Source: Sinomicrobium pectinilyticum
Lineage (GTDB): Bacteria > Bacteroidota > Bacteroidia > Flavobacteriales > Flavobacteriaceae
Assembly: GCF_003725735.1 (NCBI RefSeq)
Contig: NZ_RJTM01000011.1
Location: forward strand, 81,189-145,188
Direction of reading: 5' to 3'
DNA: 64,000 bases
This document shows, piece by piece, positions 52,767 to 63,014 of this stretch. The notes under the pieces are model-generated. The model worked only from the letters and a program-made list of their open reading frames with translations. It was not told where the DNA came from and ran no database searches. The position numbers and the translations under genes were made by a program. Every line of letters begins with the position of its first letter. Position 1 is the stretch's first letter.

Positions 52767-55700
52767 ATGGCGTCAAACAAAAAATACTGGAAAAGTGTCG
52801 AGGAATTGGATCCAAGCAATTCTATCGTAGAGACACTTAAACAGAATGAGTTTGTTGAGGAAATTCCGGTAGATGAGTTTTTAGGGGATAAGGAGAACCT
52901 GGAAGCGTCTTCAACGTCCCGGAGGGACTTTCTTAAATATGTAGGCTTCAGTACGGCTGCCGTTACTTTGGCTGCATGTGAGGGTCCGGTAAAAAAAGCT
53001 ATTCCTTATGTGGTGCAACCGGAGCAGATTCGTCCGGGGGTAGCCAATTACTACGCTACTACTATAGCAGACGGATATGATTTTGCAAGTGTGCTTGTTA
53101 AGACACGGGAGGGGCGACCTATAAAAATTGAGGCTAATAACGAGGCTAAGATTAATGGTTATCCGAATGCCAGGGTAAATGCTTCTGTTTTATCTCTTTA
53201 TGATAGCAAGAGGATACAGGGGCCTAAGTCCGGTGGTAATTATGTTACTTGGGATGACCTGGATGCTGAAGTGGTGGCTAAACTGAATGCGACAAAAGCC
53301 GGTGGTAAATCCATAGTGTTGCTCACACAGACTTTTGCCAGTCCTTCAACAACCAGGCTGGTTGCGGAATTCGCGGAGAAATTCGGGAATGTTGAGCATG
53401 TTCAGTATGATGCCATATCTGAAGAAGCGGCTTTGGAAGCTTTTCAGAAAAAATACGGTAAAAGAGCACTTCCGGATTATGATTTTTCCAGGGCTGATGT
53501 CATCGTTTCTTTTGCGGCTGATTTCCTGGGCGACTGGCACGGAGGTGGTTTTGACAGCGGGTACGCGAAAAGACGGGTGCCTTCTAACGGGAAGATGTCC
53601 CGTCATATCCAGTTTGAAGGTAATATGTCACTTTCCGGGGCTAACGCGGATAAAAGAGTGCCTGTAAAACCTTCACAACAAAAAGTGGCGCTTGCTAAAT
53701 TATATGGTTACCTGAGCGGTTCTTCGGTGTCCGGGGAATTGCCGGAACATGTGGATGCGGCTGTTAAAAACGCTGCTTCACAATTGAGAAAAGCCGGGAA
53801 GAACGGAGTTGTGGTTACCGGAATTGACGATGCGGATGCGCAGGGACTCGTCCTTGCTATCAATGAAATGCTGCAAAGCGCTGCATTTGATGTTAAAGCT
53901 CCGCGATTGTTACGCCAGGGTAGTGCTAAAAGAATAAGCCGGCTTATTGCGGACATGAAGTCCGGAAGCGTAGGTGCGCTTATTATGAGCGGGGTGAACC
54001 CGGGCTATACGCTGCCTGATTCTGCCGGATTTATCGAGGCATTGAAAAACATAGGCTTGTCCGTTACCTTTTCCATGAAGGAAGATGAGACGGCCATAGC
54101 TTCACAATATATTGCTGCTGCACCGCACTACCTGGAATCCTGGGGAGATGCGGAAATAAAACAAGGATATTACAGCCTTATGCAGCCTGCTATCCGTCCT
54201 TTATTTGATACGCGACAGTTTCAGGATGCGTTGCTGAAATGGATAGGTAGCGACAAAACGTATTACGATTATATTAAGGATTTCTGGGGTGCTTCGGTGC
54301 TTGGCGGAGGCTCCTGGAACAAGGCACTGCATGACGGGGTCTTTGTCGCTTCTGCACCTGTGGTTGTAGATGCCGCTACGGAGGAAAGCAACAGTACTGA
54401 AGAAACGGAGGCAGAAGAAACAACGGAAACCGTTTCTGCCGGAAATGCAGCCGGAATGGCGAGAAAGCTGGCTTCATCGACAGCAGATGGTTTAGAGCTT
54501 ATCCTGTATTCGAAAACGGGTATGGGAGACGGTCAGCAGGCCAATAACCCGTGGCTTCAGGAATTTCCGGATCCGATTACAAGAGTTTCCTGGGATAACT
54601 ACCTGACAGTTTCCAAGGCAGATGCCGAGGCTTTGGGTCTGGTTAACAGGCATGTGGCTAACGGCGGTCTCAACGGAAGTTACGTTAAAGTAACAGTAAA
54701 CGGCGTTACCCTGGACAGGGTTCCGGTGTTAATTCAGCCCGGACAGGCCAAAGGTTCTGTGGGTCTTTCTTTCGGTTACGGAAAGAAAGAAGGTATGAAA
54801 ACAGAAATGCGGACCGGCGTTAATGCTTATGTATTGTATGAAGGATTTAAATCGGTACAGCCCGTAACTATCGAAAAGGTTGCCGGTGAGCATGAGTTTG
54901 CCTGTGTGCAGCTTCACAATACCCTGATGGGTCGTGGTGATATCGTAAAAGAGACTACATTAGAAATATTTAATACCAAAGATGCCAAAGAGTGGAATGA
55001 AACTCCTAAAGTATCTTTGAACCATAACGAAGTTGAAGCGGTTTCTGTGGATTTATGGAGGGATTTTGACCGTTCCATAGGGCATCACTTCAACCTGTCC
55101 ATTGACCTGAACGCATGTACCGGTTGTGGCGCCTGTGTGATTGCCTGTCACGCGGAAAACAACGTGCCGGTAGTAGGGAAGTCCGAAGTGAGAAGGTCGC
55201 GGGATATGCACTGGTTGCGTATAGACAGGTATTATTCTTCCGAGGAAAGTTTTGAAGAAGATAACGAGGTGGTGGAGTCAATTTCCGGTCTGGGGGATTC
55301 CCTGACTACTTTCGGAGAAATGGAAAAAGCTTCCGAAAATCCGCAGGTTGCTTTCCAGCCCGTAATGTGCCAGCACTGTAACCACGCTCCCTGCGAGACC
55401 GTATGTCCGGTAGCGGCTACGTCTCATGGTCGTCAGGGACAAAACCACATGGCGTATAACCGTTGTGTAGGTACGCGTTACTGTGCGAACAACTGTCCGT
55501 ACAAAGTACGTCGTTTCAACTGGTTCCTCTACAATAACAATGACGAGTTCGATTACCACATGAACGATGATATCGGGAAAATGGTTCTGAACCCTGATGT
55601 AGTGGTTCGTTCAAGAGGGGTAATGGAAAAATGTTCCATGTGTATCCAAATGACCCAGAAAACCATTCTCGATGCGAAAAGAGACGGTAGAAAAGTACGT

Positions 55701-55892
55701 AAGGATGAATTCCAGACTGCTTGTTCTGCTGCCTGTGGAAGCGGGGCTATGGTGTTCGGAGATATCAATAATGAAGAAGACGAAGTGTTTGCTCTGAAAA
55801 AGAGTGACAGGATGTATCACCTGTTGGAGCACGTAGGGACCAAGCCGAATGTGTTCTATCACGTAAAAGTGAGAAATACGGAGGAAGCGTAG
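52767..55892 (+). CDS. actB: Alternative complex III subunit ActB, molybdopterin/iron-sulfur protein
   Basis: A 1041-residue protein, with a Tat-type signal near 50-75 (SRRDFLKYVGFS) ending in a lipobox-like AAC. The N-terminal two thirds resemble a molybdopterin oxidoreductase without a clear cofactor ligand; this part of ActB is known to lack molybdenum. The C-terminal third (from about 770) is ferredoxin-like, with cysteine motifs CTGCGACVIAC, CQHCNHAPCETVC, CANNCP and CSMCIQM for iron-sulfur clusters. An acidic, Thr/Glu-rich insert lies near residues 535-560. It anchors the cluster chain on the outer face of the membrane. Confidence 0.95.
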   Translation: MASNKKYWKSVEELDPSNSIVETLKQNEFVEEIPVDEFLGDKENLEASSTSRRDFLKYVGFSTAAVTLAACEGPVKKAIPYVVQPEQIRPGVANYYATTIADGYDFASVLVKTREGRPIKIEANNEAKINGYPNARVNASVLSLYDSKRIQGPKSGGNYVTWDDLDAEVVAKLNATKAGGKSIVLLTQTFASPSTTRLVAEFAEKFGNVEHVQYDAISEEAALEAFQKKYGKRALPDYDFSRADVIVSFAADFLGDWHGGGFDSGYAKRRVPSNGKMSRHIQFEGNMSLSGANADKRVPVKPSQQKVALAKLYGYLSGSSVSGELPEHVDAAVKNAASQLRKAGKNGVVVTGIDDADAQGLVLAINEMLQSAAFDVKAPRLLRQGSAKRISRLIADMKSGSVGALIMSGVNPGYTLPDSAGFIEALKNIGLSVTFSMKEDETAIASQYIAAAPHYLESWGDAEIKQGYYSLMQPAIRPLFDTRQFQDALLKWIGSDKTYYDYIKDFWGASVLGGGSWNKALHDGVFVASAPVVVDAATEESNSTEETEAEETTETVSAGNAAGMARKLASSTADGLELILYSKTGMGDGQQANNPWLQEFPDPITRVSWDNYLTVSKADAEALGLVNRHVANGGLNGSYVKVTVNGVTLDRVPVLIQPGQAKGSVGLSFGYGKKEGMKTEMRTGVNAYVLYEGFKSVQPVTIEKVAGEHEFACVQLHNTLMGRGDIVKETTLEIFNTKDAKEWNETPKVSLNHNEVEAVSVDLWRDFDRSIGHHFNLSIDLNACTGCGACVIACHAENNVPVVGKSEVRRSRDMHWLRIDRYYSSEESFEEDNEVVESISGLGDSLTTFGEMEKASENPQVAFQPVMCQHCNHAPCETVCPVAATSHGRQGQNHMAYNRCVGTRYCANNCPYKVRRFNWFLYNNNDEFDYHMNDDIGKMVLNPDVVVRSRGVMEKCSMCIQMTQKTILDAKRDGRKVRKDEFQTACSAACGSGAMVFGDINNEEDEVFALKKSDRMYHLLEHVGTKPNVFYHVKVRNTEEA

Positions 55893-55998
55893 ATCAGTAT
55901 TGTTCGCACCGGGGATAGAACGAGGGACTTCGGGAATATCATTGCTGCGGACGGTATAACGATAAATAAAAAGAGTAATTAAATATTAAAATTATAAA

Positions 55999-57390
55999 AT
56001 GGCGTCGCATTACGAAGCACCTATACGTAAACCCCTGGTAATCGGAGATAAGAGCTATCACGATGTTTCGGTAGATGTAGCCAGGCCCGTAGAGGGCAAG
56101 GCAAACAAGCAGTGGTGGATTGTTTTTTCCATTGCTCTGGTAGCGTTTCTTTGGGGAATAGGGTGTATACTTTATACCATTTCAACAGGAATAGGCTCCT
56201 GGGGACTGAATAAAACCGTGGGTTGGGCCTGGGATATTACCAACTTCGTTTGGTGGGTTGGTATTGGTCACGCAGGAACACTGATTTCGGCCGTGTTATT
56301 ACTGTTCCGTCAAAAATGGAGAATGGCCATTAACCGTTCTGCGGAGGCCATGACGATCTTCTCCGTGGTACAGGCCGGATTGTTCCCCCTGATACACATG
56401 GGGCGCCCGTGGCTGGGATACTGGGTGGTGCCGATCCCCAATCAGTTCGGTTCACTCTGGGTTAACTTCAACTCTCCCCTGCTTTGGGACGTATTTGCGA
56501 TATCTACTTACCTGTCCGTATCGCTGGTGTTTTGGTGGACCGGTCTTCTGCCGGATTTCGCTATGATCAGGGACAGAGCAGTAAAACCTTTCCAGAAAAA
56601 AATATACAGTCTTCTCAGTTTCGGATGGAGCGGAAGAGCAAAAGACTGGCAGCGATTCGAAGAAGTATCCCTGGTACTTGCCGGTCTGGCAACGCCTCTG
56701 GTACTTTCCGTACACACCATTGTATCTTTTGACTTTGCAACTTCGGTGATCCCCGGATGGCATACCACGATCTTTCCTCCTTACTTCGTTGCAGGTGCGG
56801 TATTCTCCGGATTTGCAATGGTAAACACGCTTCTCATCATTATGAGAAAAGTCGTCAACCTGGAAGACTATATTACCCTGCAGCATATAGAGCTGATGAA
56901 CATCGTTATTATGATCACCGGATCTATTGTGGGATGTGCATATATCACCGAGCTTTTTATCGCCTGGTATTCCGGTGTGGAATACGAGCAGTATGCTTTC
57001 CTGAACAGGGCAACCGGTCCTTACGCATGGGCATACTGGTGTATGATGACCTGTAATGTATTCTCTCCGCAGTTCATGTGGTTCAAAAAACTCAGGACAA
57101 GTATAATGTTCTCCTTCATTATTTCTATTGTAGTGAACATAGGGATGTGGTTTGAGCGATTTGTGATTATTGTTACTTCGCTTCACAGGGATTACCTTCC
57201 TTCTTCCTGGACGATGTTCTCACCGACATTCATCGATATCGGTATTTTCGTGGGGACCATAGGATTTTTCTTCGTATTGTTTCTGCTTTACTCCAGGACT
57301 TTCCCGGTGATAGCACAGGCAGAAGTCAAGACTATAATGAAATCATCTGGTGAAAAATATAAAAAATTAAGAGACGGCGATCATGAGTAA
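55999..57390 (+). CDS. actC: Alternative complex III subunit ActC, NrfD-like
   Basis: A 463-residue membrane protein of the NrfD/PsrC family, with about ten helices. It holds the quinol-binding side of the complex; residues such as HAGTLIS, LIHMGRPW and WLGYWVVPIPNQFGSLWVNF, written here as family patterns, fit ActC. It overlaps actD by 8 bp. With ActF it would form the two related membrane subunits of the complex. Confidence 0.94.
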   Translation: MASHYEAPIRKPLVIGDKSYHDVSVDVARPVEGKANKQWWIVFSIALVAFLWGIGCILYTISTGIGSWGLNKTVGWAWDITNFVWWVGIGHAGTLISAVLLLFRQKWRMAINRSAEAMTIFSVVQAGLFPLIHMGRPWLGYWVVPIPNQFGSLWVNFNSPLLWDVFAISTYLSVSLVFWWTGLLPDFAMIRDRAVKPFQKKIYSLLSFGWSGRAKDWQRFEEVSLVLAGLATPLVLSVHTIVSFDFATSVIPGWHTTIFPPYFVAGAVFSGFAMVNTLLIIMRKVVNLEDYITLQHIELMNIVIMITGSIVGCAYITELFIAWYSGVEYEQYAFLNRATGPYAWAYWCMMTCNVFSPQFMWFKKLRTSIMFSFIISIVVNIGMWFERFVIIVTSLHRDYLPSSWTMFSPTFIDIGIFVGTIGFFFVLFLLYSRTFPVIAQAEVKTIMKSSGEKYKKLRDGDHE

Positions 57391-57907
57391 TAAAGTAATA
57401 CAGGCTATTTATACCGATGACGATGTATTATTGGCTGCGGTAAAAAAGGTGAAGGCTGCCCATCATCATATCGATGAAATATATACGCCATTTCCGGTGC
57501 ACGGTCTGGATAAAGCCATGGGGCTTGCTCCCACACGGATAGCTATTGCGTCCTTCCTTTACGGATGTGTCGGACTTACTGTGGCAACCCTGATGATGAA
57601 CTATATAATGATAGAAGACTGGCCGCAGGATATAGGGGGGAAACCCAGTTTTTCTTATCTGGAGAACATGCCTGCATTTGTTCCCATCATGTTTGAATTA
57701 ACCGTGTTTTTTGCGGCTCACCTTATGGTGATTACCTTTTATCTCAGAAGTAAATTATGGCCGTTTAAAAAAGCCGAAAACCCTGATGTAAGAACAACCG
57801 ACGATCATTTTCTGATGGAGGTTGCGGTAAGTGGTAACGAGGAGGAGTTGTCTGCCTTTTTGCAGGAAACGGGAGCAGTGGAAGTAAAAGTTTCAGAAAA
57901 GCATTAG
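57383..57907 (+). CDS. actD: Alternative complex III subunit ActD (DUF3341)
   Basis: A 174-residue protein of the DUF3341 family, with two membrane helices (about 52-75 and 95-118). The pattern FPVHGLDKAMGLAPTRI and YLENMPAFVPIMFELTVFFAAH is typical of ActD. It is a structural subunit without cofactors. The start overlaps actC by 8 bp, which suggests coupled translation. Confidence 0.93.
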   Translation: MSNKVIQAIYTDDDVLLAAVKKVKAAHHHIDEIYTPFPVHGLDKAMGLAPTRIAIASFLYGCVGLTVATLMMNYIMIEDWPQDIGGKPSFSYLENMPAFVPIMFELTVFFAAHLMVITFYLRSKLWPFKKAENPDVRTTDDHFLMEVAVSGNEEELSAFLQETGAVEVKVSEKH

Positions 57908-57985
57908 ATAGAGGAAATCGGGGCAGGATGCTTGTTTACAAACAATACTCACACCCGGTAACCTAACAACGTAAATACTGTTTAA

Positions 57986-58549
57986 ATGAAGAGCTTTATA
58001 AAAATAGGAATAGTGCTTGGTACGGCGGCGGTAATGACTTCATGTTTTAACAAGTCCAGACCGAATTACCAATTTATGCCTAATATGTATGAATCTGTAG
58101 GTTATGAAACCTATCAGGAATCGGATGCTTTTAAGAACGGTGTGGAAGCCCAGTTACCCGCGGAAAATACGATTAATCGCGGTTGGATGCCTTACGATTA
58201 TGAGAATACCCAGGAAGGCAAAGAACTGGCCGCTGCTGAATTGAAAAACCCTCTTGCCATGGATAGTCTCTCCGTGGAAGATAATCTGGGGGACGGAAAG
58301 GAGCTGTTTGATATCTATTGTGCCGTTTGTCACGGAGAAAAAGGTGACGGGCAGGGCGTACTGGTAAAACGGGAGAAATTTCTCGGTGTTCCCAGCTATG
58401 CAGACAGGGAAATAACAGAGGGAAGTATTTATCACGTAATATATTACGGACTGAACTCCATGGGATCTTATGCTGCCCAGCTCAATGAAAAAGAACGTTG
58501 GCAGGTGGTGATGTATGTAGAGGAACTCAACAGGGAACTGACTAAGTAA
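57986..58549 (+). CDS. actE: Alternative complex III subunit ActE, monoheme cytochrome c lipoprotein
   Basis: A 187-residue lipoprotein (signal MKSFIKIGIVLGTAAV, lipobox MTSC near residue 18) with one heme site CAVCH near residue 112 and a distal methionine candidate in the C-terminal part (YGLNSMGSYA). It receives electrons from ActA and passes them on. It lies between actD and actF, the usual order. Confidence 0.93.
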   Translation: MKSFIKIGIVLGTAAVMTSCFNKSRPNYQFMPNMYESVGYETYQESDAFKNGVEAQLPAENTINRGWMPYDYENTQEGKELAAAELKNPLAMDSLSVEDNLGDGKELFDIYCAVCHGEKGDGQGVLVKREKFLGVPSYADREITEGSIYHVIYYGLNSMGSYAAQLNEKERWQVVMYVEELNRELTK

Positions 58550-58661
58550 TAAATTCAACCGGTATACGTGCACGGACAAAGCCGGAAAAGGTTTGATACC
58601 GGGACTTTTATCCCTGCACCAATACGAAATTACAAAATACAATAAAGAGAATTTTCAGGAT

Positions 58662-59978
58662 ATGTACACGTTTTCAAACAAGTTAAGACTGTCTGCATTT
58701 GTTCTAATGATCGTTGGTGTTCTCGGTCTGGGCTATGGTTTTCTCGCTGCACCGGGTACTGTAGAAGAAGCAAAAGCTATGGTAGCAGATGCGCGTCATG
58801 GCGGAGGGCACGCAGAAGCTGCCACTCATGACGCACACGGAACACATGACGAAGAGCATGCGGCTCATGATGCATCACACGATGAACATCTGTTGCATCA
58901 ATTACAGAACAAACCCTGGGCAGCGCTTTATGTGGCGGCATTCTTCTTTATGATGATTCCCCTGGGAGTACTGGCTTTTTATGCGATCCAGAGGGTATCA
59001 CAGGCAGGATGGTCTCCCTTGCTTTTCCGGGTTATGGAAGGTATTACGGCCTATTTGCTTCCCGGAGCTGTTCTGGTATTTGTAATACTCGTACTATCCG
59101 GTGTTCATATGAATCACCTTTTTGTCTGGATGGATCCCGAAGTGGTGGCGCATGATGAGCTGATACAAGGTAAGTCCGGTTATCTCAACGTACCGTTTTT
59201 CCTCATCCGGGCAGCTATTTATATAGCGGGATGGGTTGCTTACCGTCATTTTTCAAGAAAATTCTCCATCGCGCAGGATACTGCCGATGACAATAGTTAC
59301 TTCAAAAGAAATTTCAAAATATCCGCCGGATTCCTGGTGTTTTTCCTGGTATCCGAATCCATGATGTCCTGGGATTGGATTATGAGTGTAGACCCGCACT
59401 GGTTCAGTACCCTGTTCGGATGGTACGTATTCGCCAGCATGTTTGTTTCCGGGATTACGGTTATCGCCTTGGTCACGATCTATCTGAAATCAAGAGGATA
59501 TCTGGAAGAAGTGAACAACAGTCATATACACGATCTGGCAAAATTCATGTTCGGTATCAGTATTTTCTGGACATATCTTTGGTTCTCCCAATTTATGCTG
59601 ATATGGTATTCCAACATTCCGGAAGAAGTTACCTATTTCGTTACGAGAATAGAGGATTATAAACTTCCTTTCTTCGGAATGGTGGTACTTAACTTCGTAT
59701 TCCCGCTGCTGGTGTTAATGAACAGCGATTACAAGAGACTCAACTGGTTTGTGGTAATGACGGGTATTGTGATATTGATAGGACATTATATTGATATTTA
59801 TAACATGATAATGCCGGCTACCGTTGGAGACCAATGGTTCATAGGAATAGGAGAAATAGGAGGCGTACTGTTCTTCTTGGGGCTGTTTATTTTTGTAGTG
59901 TTCAGTGCACTCACCAAAGCACCGCTGGTGCCGAAGCGAAACCCGTTCATAGAAGAGAGCAAACACTTTCATTATTAA
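58662..59978 (+). CDS. actF: Alternative complex III subunit ActF, NrfD-like
   Basis: A 438-residue membrane protein related to ActC, with about ten helices. ATG 58662 (MYTFSNKLRLS) opens the first helix; the longer frame back to 58593 does not. A histidine-rich stretch, 10 His in about 35 residues (around residues 46-81), follows the first helix in a loop. Motifs of ActF such as WMDPEVVAHD and MMSWDWIMSVDPHW are present. It completes the complex III part of the operon, 35 bp before the oxidase genes. Confidence 0.93.
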   Translation: MYTFSNKLRLSAFVLMIVGVLGLGYGFLAAPGTVEEAKAMVADARHGGGHAEAATHDAHGTHDEEHAAHDASHDEHLLHQLQNKPWAALYVAAFFFMMIPLGVLAFYAIQRVSQAGWSPLLFRVMEGITAYLLPGAVLVFVILVLSGVHMNHLFVWMDPEVVAHDELIQGKSGYLNVPFFLIRAAIYIAGWVAYRHFSRKFSIAQDTADDNSYFKRNFKISAGFLVFFLVSESMMSWDWIMSVDPHWFSTLFGWYVFASMFVSGITVIALVTIYLKSRGYLEEVNNSHIHDLAKFMFGISIFWTYLWFSQFMLIWYSNIPEEVTYFVTRIEDYKLPFFGMVVLNFVFPLLVLMNSDYKRLNWFVVMTGIVILIGHYIDIYNMIMPATVGDQWFIGIGEIGGVLFFLGLFIFVVFSALTKAPLVPKRNPFIEESKHFHY

Positions 59979-60013
59979 TTCAGTAGAAACTAAAGTAAAC
60001 AGGAAATAGTAAG

Positions 60014-61078
60014 ATGACTGCTTTATTAACTATAATTGTACTTATACTCATTGCCATTGCCGTTTGGCAGATGACGAAGATATTTGAATTCTCTCAGATA
60101 GGACTGAAAGATGCCCAGATAGCTAATGATAAGGATAACAAGCTGAACGGATATTTAATGTTTGCATTCCTGGGCTTTCTGTATGTGCTGACTATCTTCA
60201 GTCTTTGGAAATGGGGAAAAGTGCTGTTGCCCAAGGCAGCTTCTGCTCACGGGGACGATTATGATACCCTTATGACGGTGTCTATGGTGCTGATATTTAC
60301 CGTACAGCTTATTACGCAAACGCTGTTGTACTTCTTTGCATACAAGTACAGAGGTGTTAAAGGGAAAAAAGCATTGTTCTATGCCGATAATGACAAGCTG
60401 GAATTCATCTGGACCATTATTCCCGTAATAACTCTTGCCGGACTTATCCTTTACGGTCTTTATACCTGGACCACCATTATGAATATCAATGACGAAGATG
60501 ATCCTCTGATCATTGAATTATACGCCCAACAGTTTAACTGGAAAGCAAGATACGCAGGGGAAGATAATGTGCTTGGAGATGCCAATGTCCGTTTCCTTAA
60601 CGATTTTGACGGGCAGAACGTCATAGGTATAGACTCTTCTGACCCTAACGGAATGGACGATGTGGTTTCCACCACGGAAATACACCTGCCGGTTAACAGG
60701 AAAGTAGTATTTAAAATGCGTTCTCAGGATGTATTGCACTCCGCCTACATGCCGCACTTCAGGGCACAGATGAACTGTGTTCCCGGTATGATCACTCAGT
60801 TTTCTTTTACACCGACCATTACTACGGAAGAAATGCGCCAGGACCCGGATATCCAGGCCAAGGTGAAGCACATTAACGAACTGCGTGCGGAAAGAAGGGC
60901 CAAAGGAGAAGACCTGGAGGACTGGGAGTTCGATTATCTTTTATTATGTAATAAAATTTGCGGAACTTCGCATTACAACATGCAGATGAAAATTATTGTG
61001 GAGAGCGAAGAAGAGTACAATGCATGGATTAAAGAACAACAGACCTTTGGTGAGATGGTTGCCGGGGCCGGGGAATAA
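60014..61078 (+). CDS. coxB: Cytochrome c oxidase subunit II
   Basis: A 354-residue membrane protein with two to three N-terminal helices and a C-terminal cupredoxin domain. The binuclear copper A site is complete: CNKICGTSHYNM near residues 313-324 with both Cys, His and Met, and the upstream His in DVLHSAYMPHFRAQ. Conserved aromatic WKARYAG matches the electron entry region. It receives electrons from the complex III cytochromes and passes them to subunit I. The gene follows actF by 35 bp. Confidence 0.96.
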   Translation: MTALLTIIVLILIAIAVWQMTKIFEFSQIGLKDAQIANDKDNKLNGYLMFAFLGFLYVLTIFSLWKWGKVLLPKAASAHGDDYDTLMTVSMVLIFTVQLITQTLLYFFAYKYRGVKGKKALFYADNDKLEFIWTIIPVITLAGLILYGLYTWTTIMNINDEDDPLIIELYAQQFNWKARYAGEDNVLGDANVRFLNDFDGQNVIGIDSSDPNGMDDVVSTTEIHLPVNRKVVFKMRSQDVLHSAYMPHFRAQMNCVPGMITQFSFTPTITTEEMRQDPDIQAKVKHINELRAERRAKGEDLEDWEFDYLLLCNKICGTSHYNMQMKIIVESEEEYNAWIKEQQTFGEMVAGAGE

Positions 61079-61143
61079 TAATCGGCCCAGAATATATTGA
61101 AAATAATAAAGTAACAGTAACGATAACGATTAGTATATAGATT

Positions 61144-62964
61144 ATGTCAGCAACAGCAACAGCACACGCAGGGGATCAGGAGCACGATCACGGACATCAT
61201 CATAAAGAGACATTTATTTCAAAGTATATTTTCAGTTATGATCACAAGATGATCTCCAAACAATACCTTATTACAGGTTTGTTCATGGGCTTCATCGGTA
61301 TTTTGATGTCTTTGTTGTTCCGCATGCAACTGGCATGGCCTTCGGAATCTTTTAAAATATTTGAGGTCCTGTTGGGTAAATGGGCTCCCGAAGGAGTGAT
61401 GGACCCGAATATTTACCTGGCTTTGGTAACCATCCACGGTACCATTATGGTATTTTTTGTGTTGACAGCCGGGCTGAGTGGTACCTTCAGTAACCTGTTG
61501 ATTCCGTTACAGATCGGTGCAAGGGATATGGCTTCCGGATTTATGAATATGCTTTCTTACTGGCTGTTCTTCATTTCCAGTGTGATCATGGTAGCTTCTA
61601 TTTTTGTGGAAGCGGGACCGGCCGCTGCAGGATGGACTATCTATCCTCCGCTGAGTGCATTGCCACAGGCACAGGGTGGTTCCGGATTGGGGATGACGTT
61701 ATGGCTTGTTTCCATGGCCATATTTATCGCATCTTCCCTGCTCGGATCACTGAATTATATCGTTACCGTGCTGAATCTGAGGACTAAAGGCATGTCTATG
61801 ACCAGGTTGCCGCTTACCATGTGGGCCCTGTTCATTACGGCTGTTATCGGGGTGGTTTCTTTCCCGGTACTGTTTTCGGCTGCATTACTGCTTATTTTTG
61901 ACCGTAGTTTCGGTACTTCATTCTTCCTTTCGGATATTTTTATCCAGGGAGAGGTATTACATCACCAGGGAGGATCGCCGGTACTGTTCGAGCACCTTTT
62001 CTGGTTCCTTGGTCACCCGGAAGTGTATATCGTATTGTTACCGGCATTAGGTATCACATCCGAGATTATTGCTACCAATTCGCGTAAGCCTATATTCGGT
62101 TACAGGGCGATGGTCGCATCCATACTGGCCATTGCGTTCCTTTCCACCATTGTATGGGGACACCACATGTTCGTGTCCGGGATGAACCCGTTCCTCGGTT
62201 CGGTATTTACCTTTACAACATTATTGATCGCCATACCTTCCGCGGTAAAAGCATTTAATTATATCACTACCCTCTGGAAAGGAAATCTGCAGATGAACCC
62301 TGCCATGTTGTTCTCCATAGGATTGGTCTCTACTTTTATAACAGGGGGGCTTACCGGTATTATCCTTGGAGACAGTACCCTGGATATCAACGTTCACGAT
62401 ACATATTTCGTTGTAGCGCATTTCCACCTGGTAATGGGGATCTCCGCAATTTACGGATTCCTTGCAGGGGTGTACCACTGGTTCCCCAAGATGTACGGAA
62501 GGATGATGAATAAGAATCTGGGTTATGTACACTTCTGGGTTACTGCAGTTTGTGCGTATGGTATTTTCTTCCCGATGCACTTTGTGGGAATGGCAGGTCT
62601 TCCCAGACGTTATTATACCAATACAAACTTCCCGATTTTTGATGACCTGATGGACATCAACGTGGTGATGACCGTGTTTGCCCTCATTGCGGGTGCGGTA
62701 CAGCTGGTATTCCTGTATAACTTCTTCTACAGTATCTTCTACGGAGAAAAGGCTCCCCGTAATCCGTGGAAAGCGAATACCCTGGAATGGACAACCCCGG
62801 TAGAGCATATTCACGGTAACTGGCCGGGTGAAATACCGGAAGTACACCGATGGGCTTATGACTACAGTAAGACCAATGAAAACGGAGAGTACGTAATACC
62901 GGGACAGGACTTTGTTCCGCAGACCGTACCTTTACAGGAAGGAGAGGAAGAACTCAACCATTAA
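61144..62964 (+). CDS. coxA: Cytochrome c oxidase subunit I
   Basis: A 606-residue heme-copper oxidase subunit with twelve or more helices. The catalytic centre is clear: WFLGHPEVY with the cross-linked His-Tyr pair, HHMFVSG with two copper B histidines, and HDTYFVVAHFHLVMG with heme ligands. The N-terminus is rich in His (6 among the first 20 residues). It reduces oxygen to water and pumps protons. Genes for subunits III and IV are not found directly downstream. A hairpin follows the stop. Confidence 0.97.
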   Translation: MSATATAHAGDQEHDHGHHHKETFISKYIFSYDHKMISKQYLITGLFMGFIGILMSLLFRMQLAWPSESFKIFEVLLGKWAPEGVMDPNIYLALVTIHGTIMVFFVLTAGLSGTFSNLLIPLQIGARDMASGFMNMLSYWLFFISSVIMVASIFVEAGPAAAGWTIYPPLSALPQAQGGSGLGMTLWLVSMAIFIASSLLGSLNYIVTVLNLRTKGMSMTRLPLTMWALFITAVIGVVSFPVLFSAALLLIFDRSFGTSFFLSDIFIQGEVLHHQGGSPVLFEHLFWFLGHPEVYIVLLPALGITSEIIATNSRKPIFGYRAMVASILAIAFLSTIVWGHHMFVSGMNPFLGSVFTFTTLLIAIPSAVKAFNYITTLWKGNLQMNPAMLFSIGLVSTFITGGLTGIILGDSTLDINVHDTYFVVAHFHLVMGISAIYGFLAGVYHWFPKMYGRMMNKNLGYVHFWVTAVCAYGIFFPMHFVGMAGLPRRYYTNTNFPIFDDLMDINVVMTVFALIAGAVQLVFLYNFFYSIFYGEKAPRNPWKANTLEWTTPVEHIHGNWPGEIPEVHRWAYDYSKTNENGEYVIPGQDFVPQTVPLQEGEEELNH

Positions 62965-62985
62965 GAGTTTATATATAAATATACG

Positions 62986-63014
62986 AAGAAGGTTGCCTCT
63001 TAGGCAGCCTTCTT
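62986..63014 (+). terminator. Hairpin after coxA
   Basis: 13-bp stem AAGAAGGTTGCCT/AGGCAGCCTTCTT with a 3-nt loop and one wobble pair; no T run follows, so termination may be weak. Confidence 0.55.
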
